Of a DNA stretch of 64,000 nt, positions 17,688-27,292 are shown in pieces (position 1 is the first letter of the stretch; every line of letters starts with the position of its first letter). The notes under the pieces were generated by a model. It was not told the origin of the DNA. It ran no database searches and worked only from the letters and a program-made list of their open reading frames with translations. The stretch covers positions 287,072 through 351,071 of the forward strand of contig NZ_FXTC01000005.1 in the NCBI RefSeq assembly GCF_900182655.1. Reading direction: 5' to 3'. Source of the stretch: Chryseobacterium rhizoplanae. GTDB taxonomy: Bacteria; Bacteroidota; Bacteroidia; Flavobacteriales; Weeksellaceae. The position numbers were made by a program, and so were the translations under genes.

Positions 17688-18211
17688 TTAAAAAGACACA
17701 TCTTGGATCAAGATAAATGGATAATAATTGTCAGGTCTGTGAACAAATTTATAAGCAAACTTTTTATTCCTGAATACCAAGACATATTCCCTCTCATTTT
17801 CTTTATTAATATTCTTGGAAACACCTCCTCCATGCATTCTGTAGTAACAGTGAACTTTATTGATAAATTTAAATTTCCTTTTTTCATATAATCCCATATA
17901 GGACTTTGATCTTCTGCAATTTTTAAAGTTAGTCTAATACAATCTGCATTAGACAATTGAAAAAATATCAGTCGTTATTTCTGATCTTTTCGTTATCTTG
18001 AATATGGATCGGAATAAGGTTTTCATCGAATTTACAATTTAAAACAGTGATCAGATCCGATAGTATCTTTTATGACCTTTATTGAAGCATCTGTAAAACA
18101 GTCGTCCAGAATAATTGCTTCCCAGTTATGGTAAGTTTGATTGATTAGAGAATCATAACAACTTTTAAAACTTACCGTTATTATGGTTAGCTATAAGAAT
18201 AGAAAATTTCA
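17688..18211 (-). pseudogene. Family 2 glycosyltransferase pseudogene
   Basis: On minus the start MKFSILIANHNNGKF is a typical GT2 N terminus; a frameshift follows at codon 16, after which KSCYDSLINQTYHNWEAII and LDDCFTDASIKVI continue in another frame. After further damage the C-terminal part reads HCYYRMHGGGVSKNIN and ends IQDVSF at 17688. At least three disruptions are visible. The sequence type differs from the MKISVII paralogues at 9430 and 47626. A near-match promoter stands just upstream at 18234-18308. Confidence 0.75.
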
Positions 18212-18233
18212 TGATCTGGCATTAGATTTAGAA

Positions 18234-18308
18234 CAAAAGTATTGACAATTTACTCGTAGCAGAGACCTTCTACATTGTAGTATTTTTGCTAATTATTTAT
18301 AGTTTTTT
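18234..18308 (-). promoter_or_regulatory. Near-match fixed-spacing promoter of the glycosyltransferase pseudogene
   Basis: On minus: AAAAAACTA (18308-18300), 8 nt, TAGCAAAAAT (18291-18282), 40 nt, TACTTTTG (18241-18234). It differs from the pattern by 2 nt in spacing and by a weaker central box. 18309-18785 holds no gene that I can see. Confidence 0.45.
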
Positions 18309-18785
18309 AACTATAAATAAAAATCATTCCATACTTATAATTTCTTAAGATTATTATATTATATCTCAATTTGGTGAAAATATTTAATTTTTAAATTCAT
18401 ACTAAAAAAGTAAAGTAGTACCTGGAATACCGCTTCAAATATATATTTACAAAACGTTCAATAAAATGACATAGCTTTTCTCTACAGAAAAAATCATTCA
18501 TTGAATAATTTACCTTAATTACATACACTGTAAATTACAAATATCAACATGAGCATAAATAACTAATATTCAAGATATTAATTCCTTTAAATAGAAATAA
18601 CCTATTTGTTTTTTGCAGTTTTTTAATTATTTTTGAATAATATTTATCACCCAAACTTTTTTCGTGAATAGCGTATCATAATGTAAGCTGAATAGTTTTA
18701 ATCAGAATCAAAACTGACGTGATCGTGTAACCGGTATATGAAATATGCTGGCTATTTCTAACTTCAATATCAAAAAATACTAATC

Positions 18786-19028
18786 ATGGATTATAATCAG
18801 GCATTAAACCACAAAAAAGAAATTCTAAAAAGTTTGGAAGAATTAAGGAATTACAGTCCTTCAGAAATTATGATTCTCCCCTCAAAAGCAGAGGATTTCC
18901 AAAGATATATGAATGAATACAGGAAAGATCCTAAAAGATTTAATGATCAGTCCTGTATTAAATTTTCAACAGACAACAAATATATGGTGTATAGAATGTG
19001 TGAAGACCAAATCCTCAATTGCAGATAA
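18786..19028 (+). CDS. Small hypothetical protein
   Basis: 80 residues, soluble, charged and helical (NHKKEILKSLEELRNYS, EDFQRYMNEYRKDPKRF), with no signal peptide or membrane span. Codon use is normal. Not assigned to a family. No promoter box of the local type was found upstream. It could be the end of an older gene, or a small immunity- or regulator-like protein. Confidence 0.5.
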   Translation: MDYNQALNHKKEILKSLEELRNYSPSEIMILPSKAEDFQRYMNEYRKDPKRFNDQSCIKFSTDNKYMVYRMCEDQILNCR

Positions 19029-19314
19029 AATTGTTTTAACCAATTGTCATTTTTGATAATTGACGATATGCAAAATCAATCAAACGAAAGGATTATTAAA
19101 TGGCTAGAAATGTTCTGCTGAAGACAATAAAATAATACATTACATTCCTCTTGCAGTTCAAATATTATTATAACTAACTTTATCACTTCTTTTAGAAATG
19201 AACTTAATGAGAGCCTTGGTAAATCTCAAAATAAGGTTGAGAATTTGATTTTGTCGGGAAATGAATGTTGTCTCATTTTTGTTAAAAAATGTATTATTGT
19301 TAAAAAACACGACT

Positions 19315-19587
19315 TTATAAATTTTCACAACAGTTAATGGACAAATGTACCAGATTACCACCTCCGGGATAAACTGCAAAATATTTTGGATTACCCCGGT
19401 TAGCATCAAAGTAAATGCTTAGTCCGTCCGGTTTTCGCGGATGAGGATGATTCTCAATGAAATATTGTTTTCCATCCAGCTCTATGATAATCTTGTAAGT
19501 TGTTAAAACCATCTGATTTCCATCTCTGTCAAAAACAATAACTTTGTCAAATGGAATATTATTCACAAATTGATTTACATTTTTCAT
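19315..19587 (-). CDS. Hypothetical cytoplasmic protein
   Basis: 90 residues without signal peptide. The content is beta-rich (DKVIVFDRDGNQMVLTTYKI, IIELDGKQYFIEN) with HPHPRKPDG and a Gly-rich YPGGGN turn. It follows the lipoprotein gene at 19652-20134 on the same strand with a 64-bp gap, so they probably share the promoter at 20407-20478. Family unknown. Confidence 0.55.
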   Translation of the reverse strand: MKNVNQFVNNIPFDKVIVFDRDGNQMVLTTYKIIIELDGKQYFIENHPHPRKPDGLSIYFDANRGNPKYFAVYPGGGNLVHLSINCCENL

Positions 19588-19651
19588 ATATTAATTTTTT
19601 AATTGAACATAAATTAGGATAAAACCTAATATTGATAAATGATTCAGAGTA

Positions 19652-20134
19652 TTATTTCAGAATAATTCTAAATTTCCCGATCTGGCTTCCAGAAGCCATT
19701 AAACTTTTTTGTATTACAATACTGTAATCTCCTACCTTGTTAAGCTCATATTCAAAGTCTTTTCCAAAAGGACCGTCAATACTTCGTTGATTCAGCTCAA
19801 TGTTATTAAAGCGGATATTATCCTGCCCAGACTCCGGAATAATACGTCCGGATATTTTAGTTCTTCTGATGTTTCTCAAGTGTAGCACCAACTTCTGATT
19901 TTCATTAGTCAGTTCTTCATGAATTTCAATAGGAAATTGATGCATATCTACAATACGGGTAATAACTGCATTAGTAACCGTTCTTTCAGCTTCCTGACTT
20001 TTAACGGCTTTAAGTGTATCGGTTATGGGAATATTTTGTATTACCGAATGATAAGATATTCCTGTGTTCCCTGATTTATTTGAACAAGATAGAAACAGTA
20101 AACCTGATAGAAGAAAAATACATGGTTTTAGCAT
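19652..20134 (-). CDS. Hypothetical lipoprotein
   Basis: 160 residues from the ATG at 20134 (MLKPCIFLLSG); an ATG six codons earlier is less likely. The lipobox LLFLSCS predicts lipidation at about Cys18. The mature part is beta-rich (QKLVLHLRNIRRTKISGRI, YSIVIQKSLM, IGKFRIIL) and might be a small Ig- or lipocalin-like fold. It is preceded at 20407-20478 by a near-match fixed-spacing promoter and at 20295-20332 by a hairpin in its leader, the same arrangement as at 10155. Confidence 0.6.
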   Translation of the reverse strand: MLKPCIFLLSGLLFLSCSNKSGNTGISYHSVIQNIPITDTLKAVKSQEAERTVTNAVITRIVDMHQFPIEIHEELTNENQKLVLHLRNIRRTKISGRIIPESGQDNIRFNNIELNQRSIDGPFGKDFEYELNKVGDYSIVIQKSLMASGSQIGKFRIILK

Positions 20135-20294
20135 AAAATCGATTTTTTGCATTAATATAATGATGTTAACATCTCTGATTTTTTGGATCTGTGATTTTAC
20201 CCTTCTTTAGCATTTTCTAATGCTACAAATACATGCTTCCTCTACTTATTAAATGACAGAAATATTATTTTTATGTTTGGTGTTAGACTTAAAA

Positions 20295-20332
20295 GAAAAT
20301 AAATCCGGCAAAGGTTTTACCCAATACCGGAT
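20295..20332 (-). terminator. Leader hairpin/terminator before the lipoprotein
   Basis: On minus: ATCCGG, loop of 18 nt, CCGGAT, TTATTTTC. It lies between the promoter at 20407 and the lipoprotein start at 20134. Alternatively it ends read-through from the gene at 20628. Confidence 0.5.
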
Positions 20333-20406
20333 AATGAGAAACAAATAATTCAGATTTAAATATTCCAAATGTTTTTGATGATGAAATATTCTTTAAAAAC
20401 TTATTA

Positions 20407-20478
20407 CAAAGCTAAAAAGATATTTTCCATATTTCGTTTAAACATACTCGTATTATTACGAATAAACTATAGTTTTTA
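20407..20478 (-). promoter_or_regulatory. Near-match fixed-spacing promoter
   Basis: On minus: TAAAAACTA (20478-20470), 8 nt, TCGTAATAAT (20461-20452), 37 nt, TAGCTTTG (20414-20407). The spacing is one nucleotide shorter than in the exact group. Confidence 0.5.
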
Positions 20479-20627
20479 AACTAACAAAATATAGCATAAT
20501 AGAGGAGTAAAATTAGAATGCTGGTCTAGAATTAACCATTACAAATAATAATGGCATAATATCATATCTTTTTCATGAATCTTATTGCTATCTTATTTAA
20601 TAATCTCCAATACTTTTCATCAGTGTT

Positions 20628-21029
20628 TCAGCAAGTAAACTCGCCATCGCAATAATAACAGTAGTAATATGTTTTTGAAATTTCACTCGGAAATCCAAGG
20701 ATGTACCAACTCATACCGAAAACACCACCCAGTTTTTCAATCTGAAAAACATGATGGGAGCCACATCGGGTACACACCGGATTTGATACCTCAATCCCTA
20801 TTTTAGGATCTTCTGTATGTTCCTTTTCCAGGATATGTATGGCATCCTCAACATCAACATCAAAAACCTGTAGTTGTATTCCACCACCAGTCTTCGAGAG
20901 CATCCAATCAGCATTAAAAAGATTCTCGTTACCTATAAAACAGTTAATTCCGTTTTTTTCCAACAATTGCTTGTCTTCTCTGGCATTGCTAATTTGTCTG
21001 TAAAATTTAATACTGATCAATCTGGACAT
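20628..21029 (-). CDS. DUF2007-type protein with C-terminal zinc ribbon
   Basis: 133 residues. Residues ~1-70 match the small DUF2007 (putative signal-transducing) fold: FYRQISNAREDKQLLEKNGINCFIGNE...GIQLQVFDVDVEDAIHIL. The C-terminal part has two Cys pairs, CTRC (about residue 86) and CYYC (about residue 125), which form a zinc ribbon. Cytoplasmic; role unknown, perhaps sensing or adaptor work. The N-terminal domain recurs in the fusion protein at 48729-49871. Confidence 0.72.
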   Translation of the reverse strand: MSRLISIKFYRQISNAREDKQLLEKNGINCFIGNENLFNADWMLSKTGGGIQLQVFDVDVEDAIHILEKEHTEDPKIGIEVSNPVCTRCGSHHVFQIEKLGGVFGMSWYILGFPSEISKTYYYCYYCDGEFTC

Positions 21030-21249
21030 ATGCTAAAATATATATATGAAACAAGTATGAGCCACAATACAGATAAGATCGTTGCAGGTAAAAGTTTTGA
21101 AAATAGCAGCTCTATAGACATAATGACCTTTCATTCTGTTAGGTCTATATTCATTAATTTAATTGCAGCCTTACTGTAATCCTATAAAACGTTCGATTCT
21201 TACCAGAGGCTAAAGTCCGATGATAAATAACCTCAGCACAATCAACAGG

Positions 21250-21843
21250 TTAATAAAAAATTTTTCCATTCCTGATGGTAACAATCTTATCCTTCTCCAT
21301 TTTTTTTAATGTTCTGATAACCGTTTCCTCACAGAGACCGGTCAGACAGGCAATCTGTTTCCTGGTTAGCGGTATCTTGAAAGAATAAATAAATTTCTTT
21401 TTCTGAAAACTTTTTAGGTAATCCAGCAGCCCCCTGATTTTAACCACAGGGCTTAGAGAAGTAAGATACTTCTTAATAATACATTCATCATACATTCCAT
21501 GAGAAAGGTTCTTTACCATAACTGATAATAATTCAGTACTCTGCCCTACTAATTCAAGAAACGCCTGTTTGGGGAGTCTTACAATACTACTTTGTGTAAC
21601 AGTCTCAGCATTCATCGGATATGGCTTTTCAGCAAATAGTGTATATTCACCAAAACTTTGTCCATCTGAAAATATATTGTGAATGAACTCTTTTCCTTCT
21701 TCTTTGTAGCTGTTTAGCTTTACTTTGCCATTTATTATCTGATAATAATAAAAAGGAAATTCATCTTCACAAAAAATCAATTCATTTGGTTTATAATACC
21801 TAATTTCACCTTTTGCTAAAAGCAAATCTTCGTCTATTATCAT
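21250..21843 (-). CDS. Crp/Fnr-family transcription regulator (paralogue 1)
   Basis: 197 residues. An N-terminal cyclic-nucleotide-binding-like barrel (GQSFGEYTLFAEKPYPMNAET) is followed by the Crp-type winged helix (RKQIACLTGLCEETVIRTLKKM, about residues 157-178). The classic cAMP-contact R-T/S-A after FGE is P-M-N-A here, so cAMP binding is unlikely, and no Cys cluster for an FeS centre is seen. It is preceded by an exact fixed-spacing promoter at 22128-22200 and located just after the T6SS cluster. A close paralogue is at 58923-59516. Targets unknown. Confidence 0.83.
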   Translation of the reverse strand: MIIDEDLLLAKGEIRYYKPNELIFCEDEFPFYYYQIINGKVKLNSYKEEGKEFIHNIFSDGQSFGEYTLFAEKPYPMNAETVTQSSIVRLPKQAFLELVGQSTELLSVMVKNLSHGMYDECIIKKYLTSLSPVVKIRGLLDYLKSFQKKKFIYSFKIPLTRKQIACLTGLCEETVIRTLKKMEKDKIVTIRNGKIFY

Positions 21844-22127
21844 ACTACTCCTTTTAAAAAAGTTGAATAAAATTACTTAGGTTATAGTTTTGTAATACTA
21901 TCAAGCTTCGATACTATAAGAAAGCCAGTTATGAAAGTATATTCTTTGTTCCTTGAACATATATACGATTAAACAAGCAAAATAAACCTACTGATATAGC
22001 AGATCTGCTTCATATTTCAGCATTCCCGGAAATGCCGTGTATCTGGAGAATCATACAGATATAAGAATCATTGTATCAGATACCACAATACTGCAATAAA
22101 GAATTAATAATTAGATTATTAACAGAA

Positions 22128-22200
22128 CAAATGTAAAAAGTTCATTTTTAAAATTCTACTCATTCAAGGTCGTATTATCACTAAAAAAATGTAATTTTTT
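22128..22200 (-). promoter_or_regulatory. Fixed-spacing promoter (38-nt class) of the Crp/Fnr gene
   Basis: On minus: AAAAAATTA (22200-22192), 8 nt, TAGTGATAAT (22183-22174), 38 nt, TACATTTG (22135-22128). The leader to the gene is ~275 nt and holds a small GCATT...AATGC hairpin and the palindrome AGCAGATCTGCT. Confidence 0.72.
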
Positions 22201-22290
22201 AACTAATCAGGCTAAGGAACCGCTGATTATTATAAAGAGAAAAAAGTTATAGTAAGCCTCAAATTTTCTTAATAAACGAAACGTATTCAT

Positions 22291-22629
22291 TTATTCTACA
22301 TCATGCTTTTCACAGTGTCCTTTATTCGTAACGGAAATTTTACCACCCGTACCGCAATGGCATGTGCTTTTTTCCGTGAGAACCTTGTGATTGTTAATAC
22401 AAGTGTCCTTCGCCGTATTCTCCCACTTTGCAATGACAGGAATACATTTTATTTTGGTAACGGTGCAAATTCCAAAGGAACCAATATTGATTTCTGTCTG
22501 TTTATCTTCTTCCGTAGCAATTAACTTATTATCGGCTTGATAAAAGCAATTGCTTGTAACCTTCAGCAGTGAAGGTGTTACTCCTTTATCACATAATAAA
22601 GAAGCTCTCTCTGTAATGATCTCTGGCAT
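22291..22629 (-). CDS. PAAR-like protein (DUF4280), T6SS spike tip
   Basis: 112 residues. Matches the DUF4280 family: C-rich, with GSFGICTVTKIKCIPVIAKWEN and a terminal CHCGTGGKISVTNKG. DUF4280 proteins act as PAAR-like tips that sharpen the VgrG spike of the T6SSiii and can carry effectors. It is the last gene of the T6SS operon, 33 bp after vgrG. No toxin domain is fused to it. Confidence 0.75.
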   Translation of the reverse strand: MPEIITERASLLCDKGVTPSLLKVTSNCFYQADNKLIATEEDKQTEINIGSFGICTVTKIKCIPVIAKWENTAKDTCINNHKVLTEKSTCHCGTGGKISVTNKGHCEKHDVE

Positions 22630-22662
22630 ATCTTACGGAACTTAATTGTAATACATTTATAT

Positions 22663-24732
22663 CTACTTTTTTTGGGTAGGGTCTGTTGTTAATTTTTTAT
22701 ATTTGTCCAGATATTCCATCCCTTTATCAACACTTGCTGGAATAATTTTATCCAGACCAACCTCTTTTACTTTTTCCAGATCTTTTTCCTTCTTGGTTTT
22801 TTCAGGTCCTTTGGGTTTATTATCCATGCTGATTTTACCACCCTTTATTCCTACAGTGGATTTACCATTGACAATAGCCTCCTTATCTGAATGCATCATT
22901 AATTTCTCTTCGGCATTCAATGTAAGTTCTTTCGTTTTAAGATCAAGTTTCTTTTCACCTTTAGTTATAATTTCAAGGGCCGACTGCTCAATTTTTGCGA
23001 TGGCCTTAGAACTGATCTGCGTGGCCGTAGTTTCCAGTTTATTCGCTATCATTTGCTCCATATTGACGGTTGTAGCAGATATTTTAGCTCCGGCTACCAT
23101 TTTAATTTCTGCACCTGCAGTAAGATGAATCGTTTTAGGTGCATTAATTTCAATATTTCCTTTTCCATCCATAACAATAGTGTTATTACCAGCGTCTCGT
23201 ATAGTTATACTACCTGCCTCATCATCCATTTCAATACGGTTACCACTCCGCGTTTGAATTATTTTTTTAGAATTATTCTCCGTCTGATAGCCACTTTTTT
23301 CAGATCCGTTATAATGGGTTCCCATAACATACGGCTTTTCTGCGTTATTGCTTTCAAACCCAACTGAGATTTCCTCACCTTTCTCTGGCACAAAATAGAA
23401 CCCCTTCCCGTCACCTCCATGAGGTTGAAGCAAACGGAGCCACGGTGAACTAGTCCCTTTGTTTTCCTGCCATGGAAACTGAACCCTCACTCTTCCCATT
23501 CCCAGAGGATCATTATTATCTATTACCCTAGCTGATTGCTGCTCACCTAAGGGAACAGCTTCACCATCCTGATAAGGCGCAATATACAGATCGGGAATCC
23601 CTGCAAATTCATTGTAATAAATATTTCCGTCATGAAAATGTGTAATTTCAGTAATCCGGTACGTTTCCATTGCCTTTCCGTTAATATCAATCAGCTGAAC
23701 CCTTCCCCCGATTTTTACCTCGGGATCTTTGCTTTTCCCCTTTATACAAACCAGGTTTTCCCTGGTTTCCTTCTCTTTTGTTACTGCCTCCTTTAACTCT
23801 TTTTCAGTAACATCGGAAATACCACTGTAGTTGAACAACATTTGCTGTTTCTTTTTATATACTCCTTTAGAAGCATTAATAGCAATAGCCTGAAAGTGGT
23901 TTTCTTTATATTGGGAACGAATTGAAGAAGACTTTGTTTTTGTATTGATTCCCTTCTTTGCGTCATAAACAGTATACTCAAAATCCTGGGGCCTGATGTT
24001 TAGTTCAAATTCTACCTCAATGAGATCAATATTTTCTTCAAGAACAACTATAGGCTGCACTTTATTACCAAATACCAATTCTTGCCCGTTATAATAAAAG
24101 TACTCCCCATACCGAATGGCAAGCCTTCGGATAAATTGATAGTCCGATTCTTTATATTGTACAGTATACGGTAAAGTATACTGAGTATTAAGGTTTTCAA
24201 TAACTACTTTAATATCCGCATGCTCCTCGGTTGATTCTTTTACAATCTCATTAAGCTTTCTGTTCTCAAAACTATGGCAGGCTTTGCCATTTTCCAAAAG
24301 AATCGTAGGTGCATTTCCGGTTATGATCAGCTTACCATATCCATTTTCTTTCCTATTTTTAATATTGGTAATAATTCCGCTAAAAGACTGCCTTATACTT
24401 CCAAAACGATGGAAAGAAAGAGTGATATTTTTTCCAAGTAGAGTTTTAGAGTTTTCCATTAAATACCCTTCAAAACGATCAAGTGCATCGTCAGGAACAA
24501 TGATATTAAAACCATCATGATCATTAGTAACCTGATAAAGTTCCAGTGAAAAACTTGATTTTTCAAGGAACGGTTTTCCCTCAAGCACCAATGTACAATA
24601 AACTAAAGGGCTTTCCTTTTCTTTCAGGACAGAATTTGTCAGTTGTAAATAAGGATTCTGTACTGCGTAGATGCTATTGGATACATCCGATGAATTATCA
24701 GACGATATAGAGTTATATATTTTTTTCGACAT
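22663..24732 (-). CDS. tssI: VgrG spike protein (TssI)
   Basis: 689 residues from the ATG at 24732 (a TTG two codons earlier is less likely). The N-terminal half is the gp27-like part (QVTNDHDGFNIIVPDD, KESDYQFIRRLAIRYGEYFYY). The gp5 OB fold follows (ARVIDNNDPLGMGRVRVQFPW), then EKGEEISVGFESNNAEKPYVMG and a beta-helix needle (GNRIEMDDEAGSITIRDAGN). The last ~45 residues form a Lys/Glu-rich extension (KTKKEKDLEKVKEVG...) that could dock the PAAR-like tip or an effector. It is the trimeric spike of the T6SS, downstream of two hcp genes. Confidence 0.92.
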   Translation of the reverse strand: MSKKIYNSISSDNSSDVSNSIYAVQNPYLQLTNSVLKEKESPLVYCTLVLEGKPFLEKSSFSLELYQVTNDHDGFNIIVPDDALDRFEGYLMENSKTLLGKNITLSFHRFGSIRQSFSGIITNIKNRKENGYGKLIITGNAPTILLENGKACHSFENRKLNEIVKESTEEHADIKVVIENLNTQYTLPYTVQYKESDYQFIRRLAIRYGEYFYYNGQELVFGNKVQPIVVLEENIDLIEVEFELNIRPQDFEYTVYDAKKGINTKTKSSSIRSQYKENHFQAIAINASKGVYKKKQQMLFNYSGISDVTEKELKEAVTKEKETRENLVCIKGKSKDPEVKIGGRVQLIDINGKAMETYRITEITHFHDGNIYYNEFAGIPDLYIAPYQDGEAVPLGEQQSARVIDNNDPLGMGRVRVQFPWQENKGTSSPWLRLLQPHGGDGKGFYFVPEKGEEISVGFESNNAEKPYVMGTHYNGSEKSGYQTENNSKKIIQTRSGNRIEMDDEAGSITIRDAGNNTIVMDGKGNIEINAPKTIHLTAGAEIKMVAGAKISATTVNMEQMIANKLETTATQISSKAIAKIEQSALEIITKGEKKLDLKTKELTLNAEEKLMMHSDKEAIVNGKSTVGIKGGKISMDNKPKGPEKTKKEKDLEKVKEVGLDKIIPASVDKGMEYLDKYKKLTTDPTQKK

Positions 24733-24775
24733 GACCAAATTGCATTGAAATTTTACTTAATTCAATATCCGCTTG

Positions 24776-25162
24776 TTATTTCCACATTTTTTCATGAATT
24801 GCATTATTAAGATCAAACTTCTTTGCAATCATGCGCATTTCAATTTGTAAAGGCTGGGTGCTGTTGGCATCAAATTTTTCTTTAAATCCGATGCAGTAGG
24901 CTTTTTCAAAAACCAATTCCTGAAGTTTACTTATAGCATCACGACGGTAAAAAATTATCTTACCGTTTTTTGTCTGATTATGATCCAGCATCCAGCTCAA
25001 AAGTTCGGGGTTTCCTGTACTTTCAATCTTAATGATAATCTCTCCTCCCTGTGGTATTCCTTGTGGTTTCCCTGTATTATCTGTTGCTTGGGTAAAACCA
25101 TATTGACATTCGAGAATGTTGTACGTAATACCATCCAGTTCTAATTTGGATAAAAATGACAT
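24776..25162 (-). CDS. tssD: T6SS tube protein TssD/Hcp (second copy)
   Basis: 128 residues. Bacteroidota Hcp type: MSFLSKLELDGITYNILECQYGFTQ, GGEIIIKIES and ELLSWMLDHNQTKNGKI. It would form hexameric rings stacked inside the sheath. It shares length and plan with the copy at 25248-25634 but differs in sequence, so the two may form separate or mixed tubes. A long hairpin lies between them. Confidence 0.88.
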   Translation of the reverse strand: MSFLSKLELDGITYNILECQYGFTQATDNTGKPQGIPQGGEIIIKIESTGNPELLSWMLDHNQTKNGKIIFYRRDAISKLQELVFEKAYCIGFKEKFDANSTQPLQIEMRMIAKKFDLNNAIHEKMWK

Positions 25163-25204
25163 AATAGATTAGCTTATAGTTAAATAATAAACATATAATA
25201 ATAA

Positions 25205-25239
25205 GATAAGCAGCAGTAAACAGATTACTACTGCTTATC
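25205..25239 (-). terminator. Hairpin between the two hcp genes
   Basis: 15-bp stem GATAAGCAG.AGTAA / TTACT.CTGCTTATC with one mismatch; the minus-strand tail is TTATTATTAT. It probably reduces read-through to the second hcp and vgrG, or protects the 3' end of the abundant first hcp transcript. Confidence 0.6.
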
Positions 25240-25247
25240 CTTAAGGT

Positions 25248-25634
25248 TTATACCCATTCATTTTCATAGGCCCCGGTCCCCATTTCGATTTTTCTTGCTG
25301 AAATCGTAAATGCTTCAGTCAATGGATTATCTCCAGTAGAATCAAAATCTTCATTGTGCTTTACCAGATATCCCTCAGTGAATTTCAATTCTTTGAGAGT
25401 AGCTTCACTATCCCGCTTAGCGAATACAATACACCCGTCTTTTCTTTCAAAAGAATTGGTCATCCACTCGAAAAGATCGGTAGACCCTGTACCTTCTAAT
25501 ACAATATCAATCTTTCCACCCCTTGTAACGGTGGAAGGTCTTCCTGTTGCATCAGTTTCCTGAAATAATCCGTAGCTTACTTTAAGTATATTATACTCTT
25601 TACCAGCCACTTTTAACTTTGCTTTAAATGACAT
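25248..25634 (-). CDS. tssD: T6SS tube protein TssD/Hcp (first copy)
   Basis: 128 residues: MSFKAKLKVAGKEYNILKVSYGLFQ, GGKIDIVLEGTGSTDLFEWM, FERKDGCIVFAKRDSEA. Same family as the copy at 24776-25162. Separated from tssC by 288 bp without a gene, so it may have its own promoter, as expected for the most abundant T6SS component. Confidence 0.9.
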   Translation of the reverse strand: MSFKAKLKVAGKEYNILKVSYGLFQETDATGRPSTVTRGGKIDIVLEGTGSTDLFEWMTNSFERKDGCIVFAKRDSEATLKELKFTEGYLVKHNEDFDSTGDNPLTEAFTISARKIEMGTGAYENEWV

Positions 25635-25922
25635 AACTTTAAAATTTAATGATTAATAAATATTGAAATACAATACTCGCCCAAACAAGCAACCCGTTAA
25701 TTCTTAAGGATGGGCCTTAAAAATAATCGTTCATCGCAGTGAGGCTGTTTGTAATTTTTGCTTAAAACGGGGAAAGGTAATAGAATAGAAATCCTGTTTA
25801 ATTTGGTTGTATCAATATTCCTTTATCTGGTTTTTACATTACCCAGCTTCCCGATATTATATTGTGATTTTCATGATACATATTCCTGAACATATTACAT
25901 AATGATCTTCTGATATTTCATT

Positions 25923-27281
25923 CTAGTTTTGCTTATATTCTGTATCCCATTCATTACCCTGGTCCCCTTTATGCCCGTCCATCTTGATCAAGAAGTTTTT
26001 AGCCGGGAAATAGGGTTTCATATGAATATCAAGGTGAATTCTATCCTTCTGAACGGGATCTTGTTCAAATCTTTTGATCTCAAAATTCTCAATTAATTTA
26101 CCGGGACCCGCAATGCTGTCCAAGAAACCAACAATCTGATTCATGATTTCTTTACGGGTTACTGCCGTGAAATTTTCGAAAGCTCTTCGGTTTAGAAAAT
26201 CCATCAGAACCTTAGTCACATAATCAAAAACCCTCACTACGGAATACGTTTGTAGACCTAAATTATCTCCGTTAAAAAGGGTTTTTCCTGAAAAGGCCAT
26301 AACCTTTCCATATTCATTTACCATAGGAATAAGCCCCAGATTCTCAAGATTGGCAATTTCACTTTTTTTAAGATCAAATTTTACTCCTTCCACTTCGTTA
26401 ATTCCTCCGAACTTCTTTCCCGCAGTAACCTGCGACATAAGGGTTTTATAGATCTTTCCTGCCAAAGCTGTAGAAGGAGGTATATACATATTTTCGCGTT
26501 CCTCGATTTCTTCAAACCTTCCTCTTCCTACAAGCCAATTGCAGGTCATCAGAACATTTGATCTGTATACATCCCCTCCCGTAAGATATGCCTGATCAAA
26601 CATCTCCATTACGTCATCCGGTTCATCGAGGTGCTCAAAATCTGTAACAAGCATTACCTTATTTTCATACACTAGTTTTGCCCATTTCTCTATTACTTTA
26701 TTGGATCCCAGATATCCCGGAATAACCAAGATTCCATAATTATTTTTAAGGTCAAGTCTGTCGTAATTATCCGTAAGTTCCGTATGTATGGTATCAATAA
26801 AACGTGTATTATCCAGATCTTTTAACTGCTCCAACGTTGCATTAACAATGGTAATGTTTTTTACCTTGGCTGATTCCGTATTTTTGTAGAATAAGGCAAC
26901 AGTTCTGTAATTAGCCTCTATTTCCCTACTGTCTTCAATAGCTTTCGATAAATTGTTTACTAACAGCTGTTCCGCACATTTTTTTCTTTCTTCACAATCT
27001 GTAATCATATCCGATAGTGATTCGCTGTTAGACAACACACTTACCCATAATTTCAGAGTCTTTTTCAAGGTTTCTTTTTCTTTTTCTTTACCTGGCTCAG
27101 TTAAAAAAATTCTTTTTCTGGCCCTTCTGTCGGGATTGATATTCTGTACTCCATCAATAGATATTTCCAGCAAGTCAAAACCACCATAACGGGCCAGCGC
27201 TACAAGGTTGTCCGGCTGTGCGTAATTTTCTCTAAACCTTTCTTGAGTGGTATGTTGTTGTAATTGTTGTTGCTTGTCCAT
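25923..27281 (-). CDS. tssC: T6SS contractile sheath large subunit TssC
   Basis: 452 residues. Carries TssC signatures of the Bacteroidota type (RFRENYAQPDNLVALARYGG, VKFDLKKSEIANLENLGLIP, ENFTAVTRKEIMNQI) and ends with the conserved sheath interface region LDIHMKPYFPAKNFLIKMDG. With TssB it forms the sheath around the Hcp tube. It lies 11 bp after tssB. Confidence 0.93.
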   Translation of the reverse strand: MDKQQQLQQHTTQERFRENYAQPDNLVALARYGGFDLLEISIDGVQNINPDRRARKRIFLTEPGKEKEKETLKKTLKLWVSVLSNSESLSDMITDCEERKKCAEQLLVNNLSKAIEDSREIEANYRTVALFYKNTESAKVKNITIVNATLEQLKDLDNTRFIDTIHTELTDNYDRLDLKNNYGILVIPGYLGSNKVIEKWAKLVYENKVMLVTDFEHLDEPDDVMEMFDQAYLTGGDVYRSNVLMTCNWLVGRGRFEEIEERENMYIPPSTALAGKIYKTLMSQVTAGKKFGGINEVEGVKFDLKKSEIANLENLGLIPMVNEYGKVMAFSGKTLFNGDNLGLQTYSVVRVFDYVTKVLMDFLNRRAFENFTAVTRKEIMNQIVGFLDSIAGPGKLIENFEIKRFEQDPVQKDRIHLDIHMKPYFPAKNFLIKMDGHKGDQGNEWDTEYKQN

Positions 27282-27292
27282 AATACTTCTTT

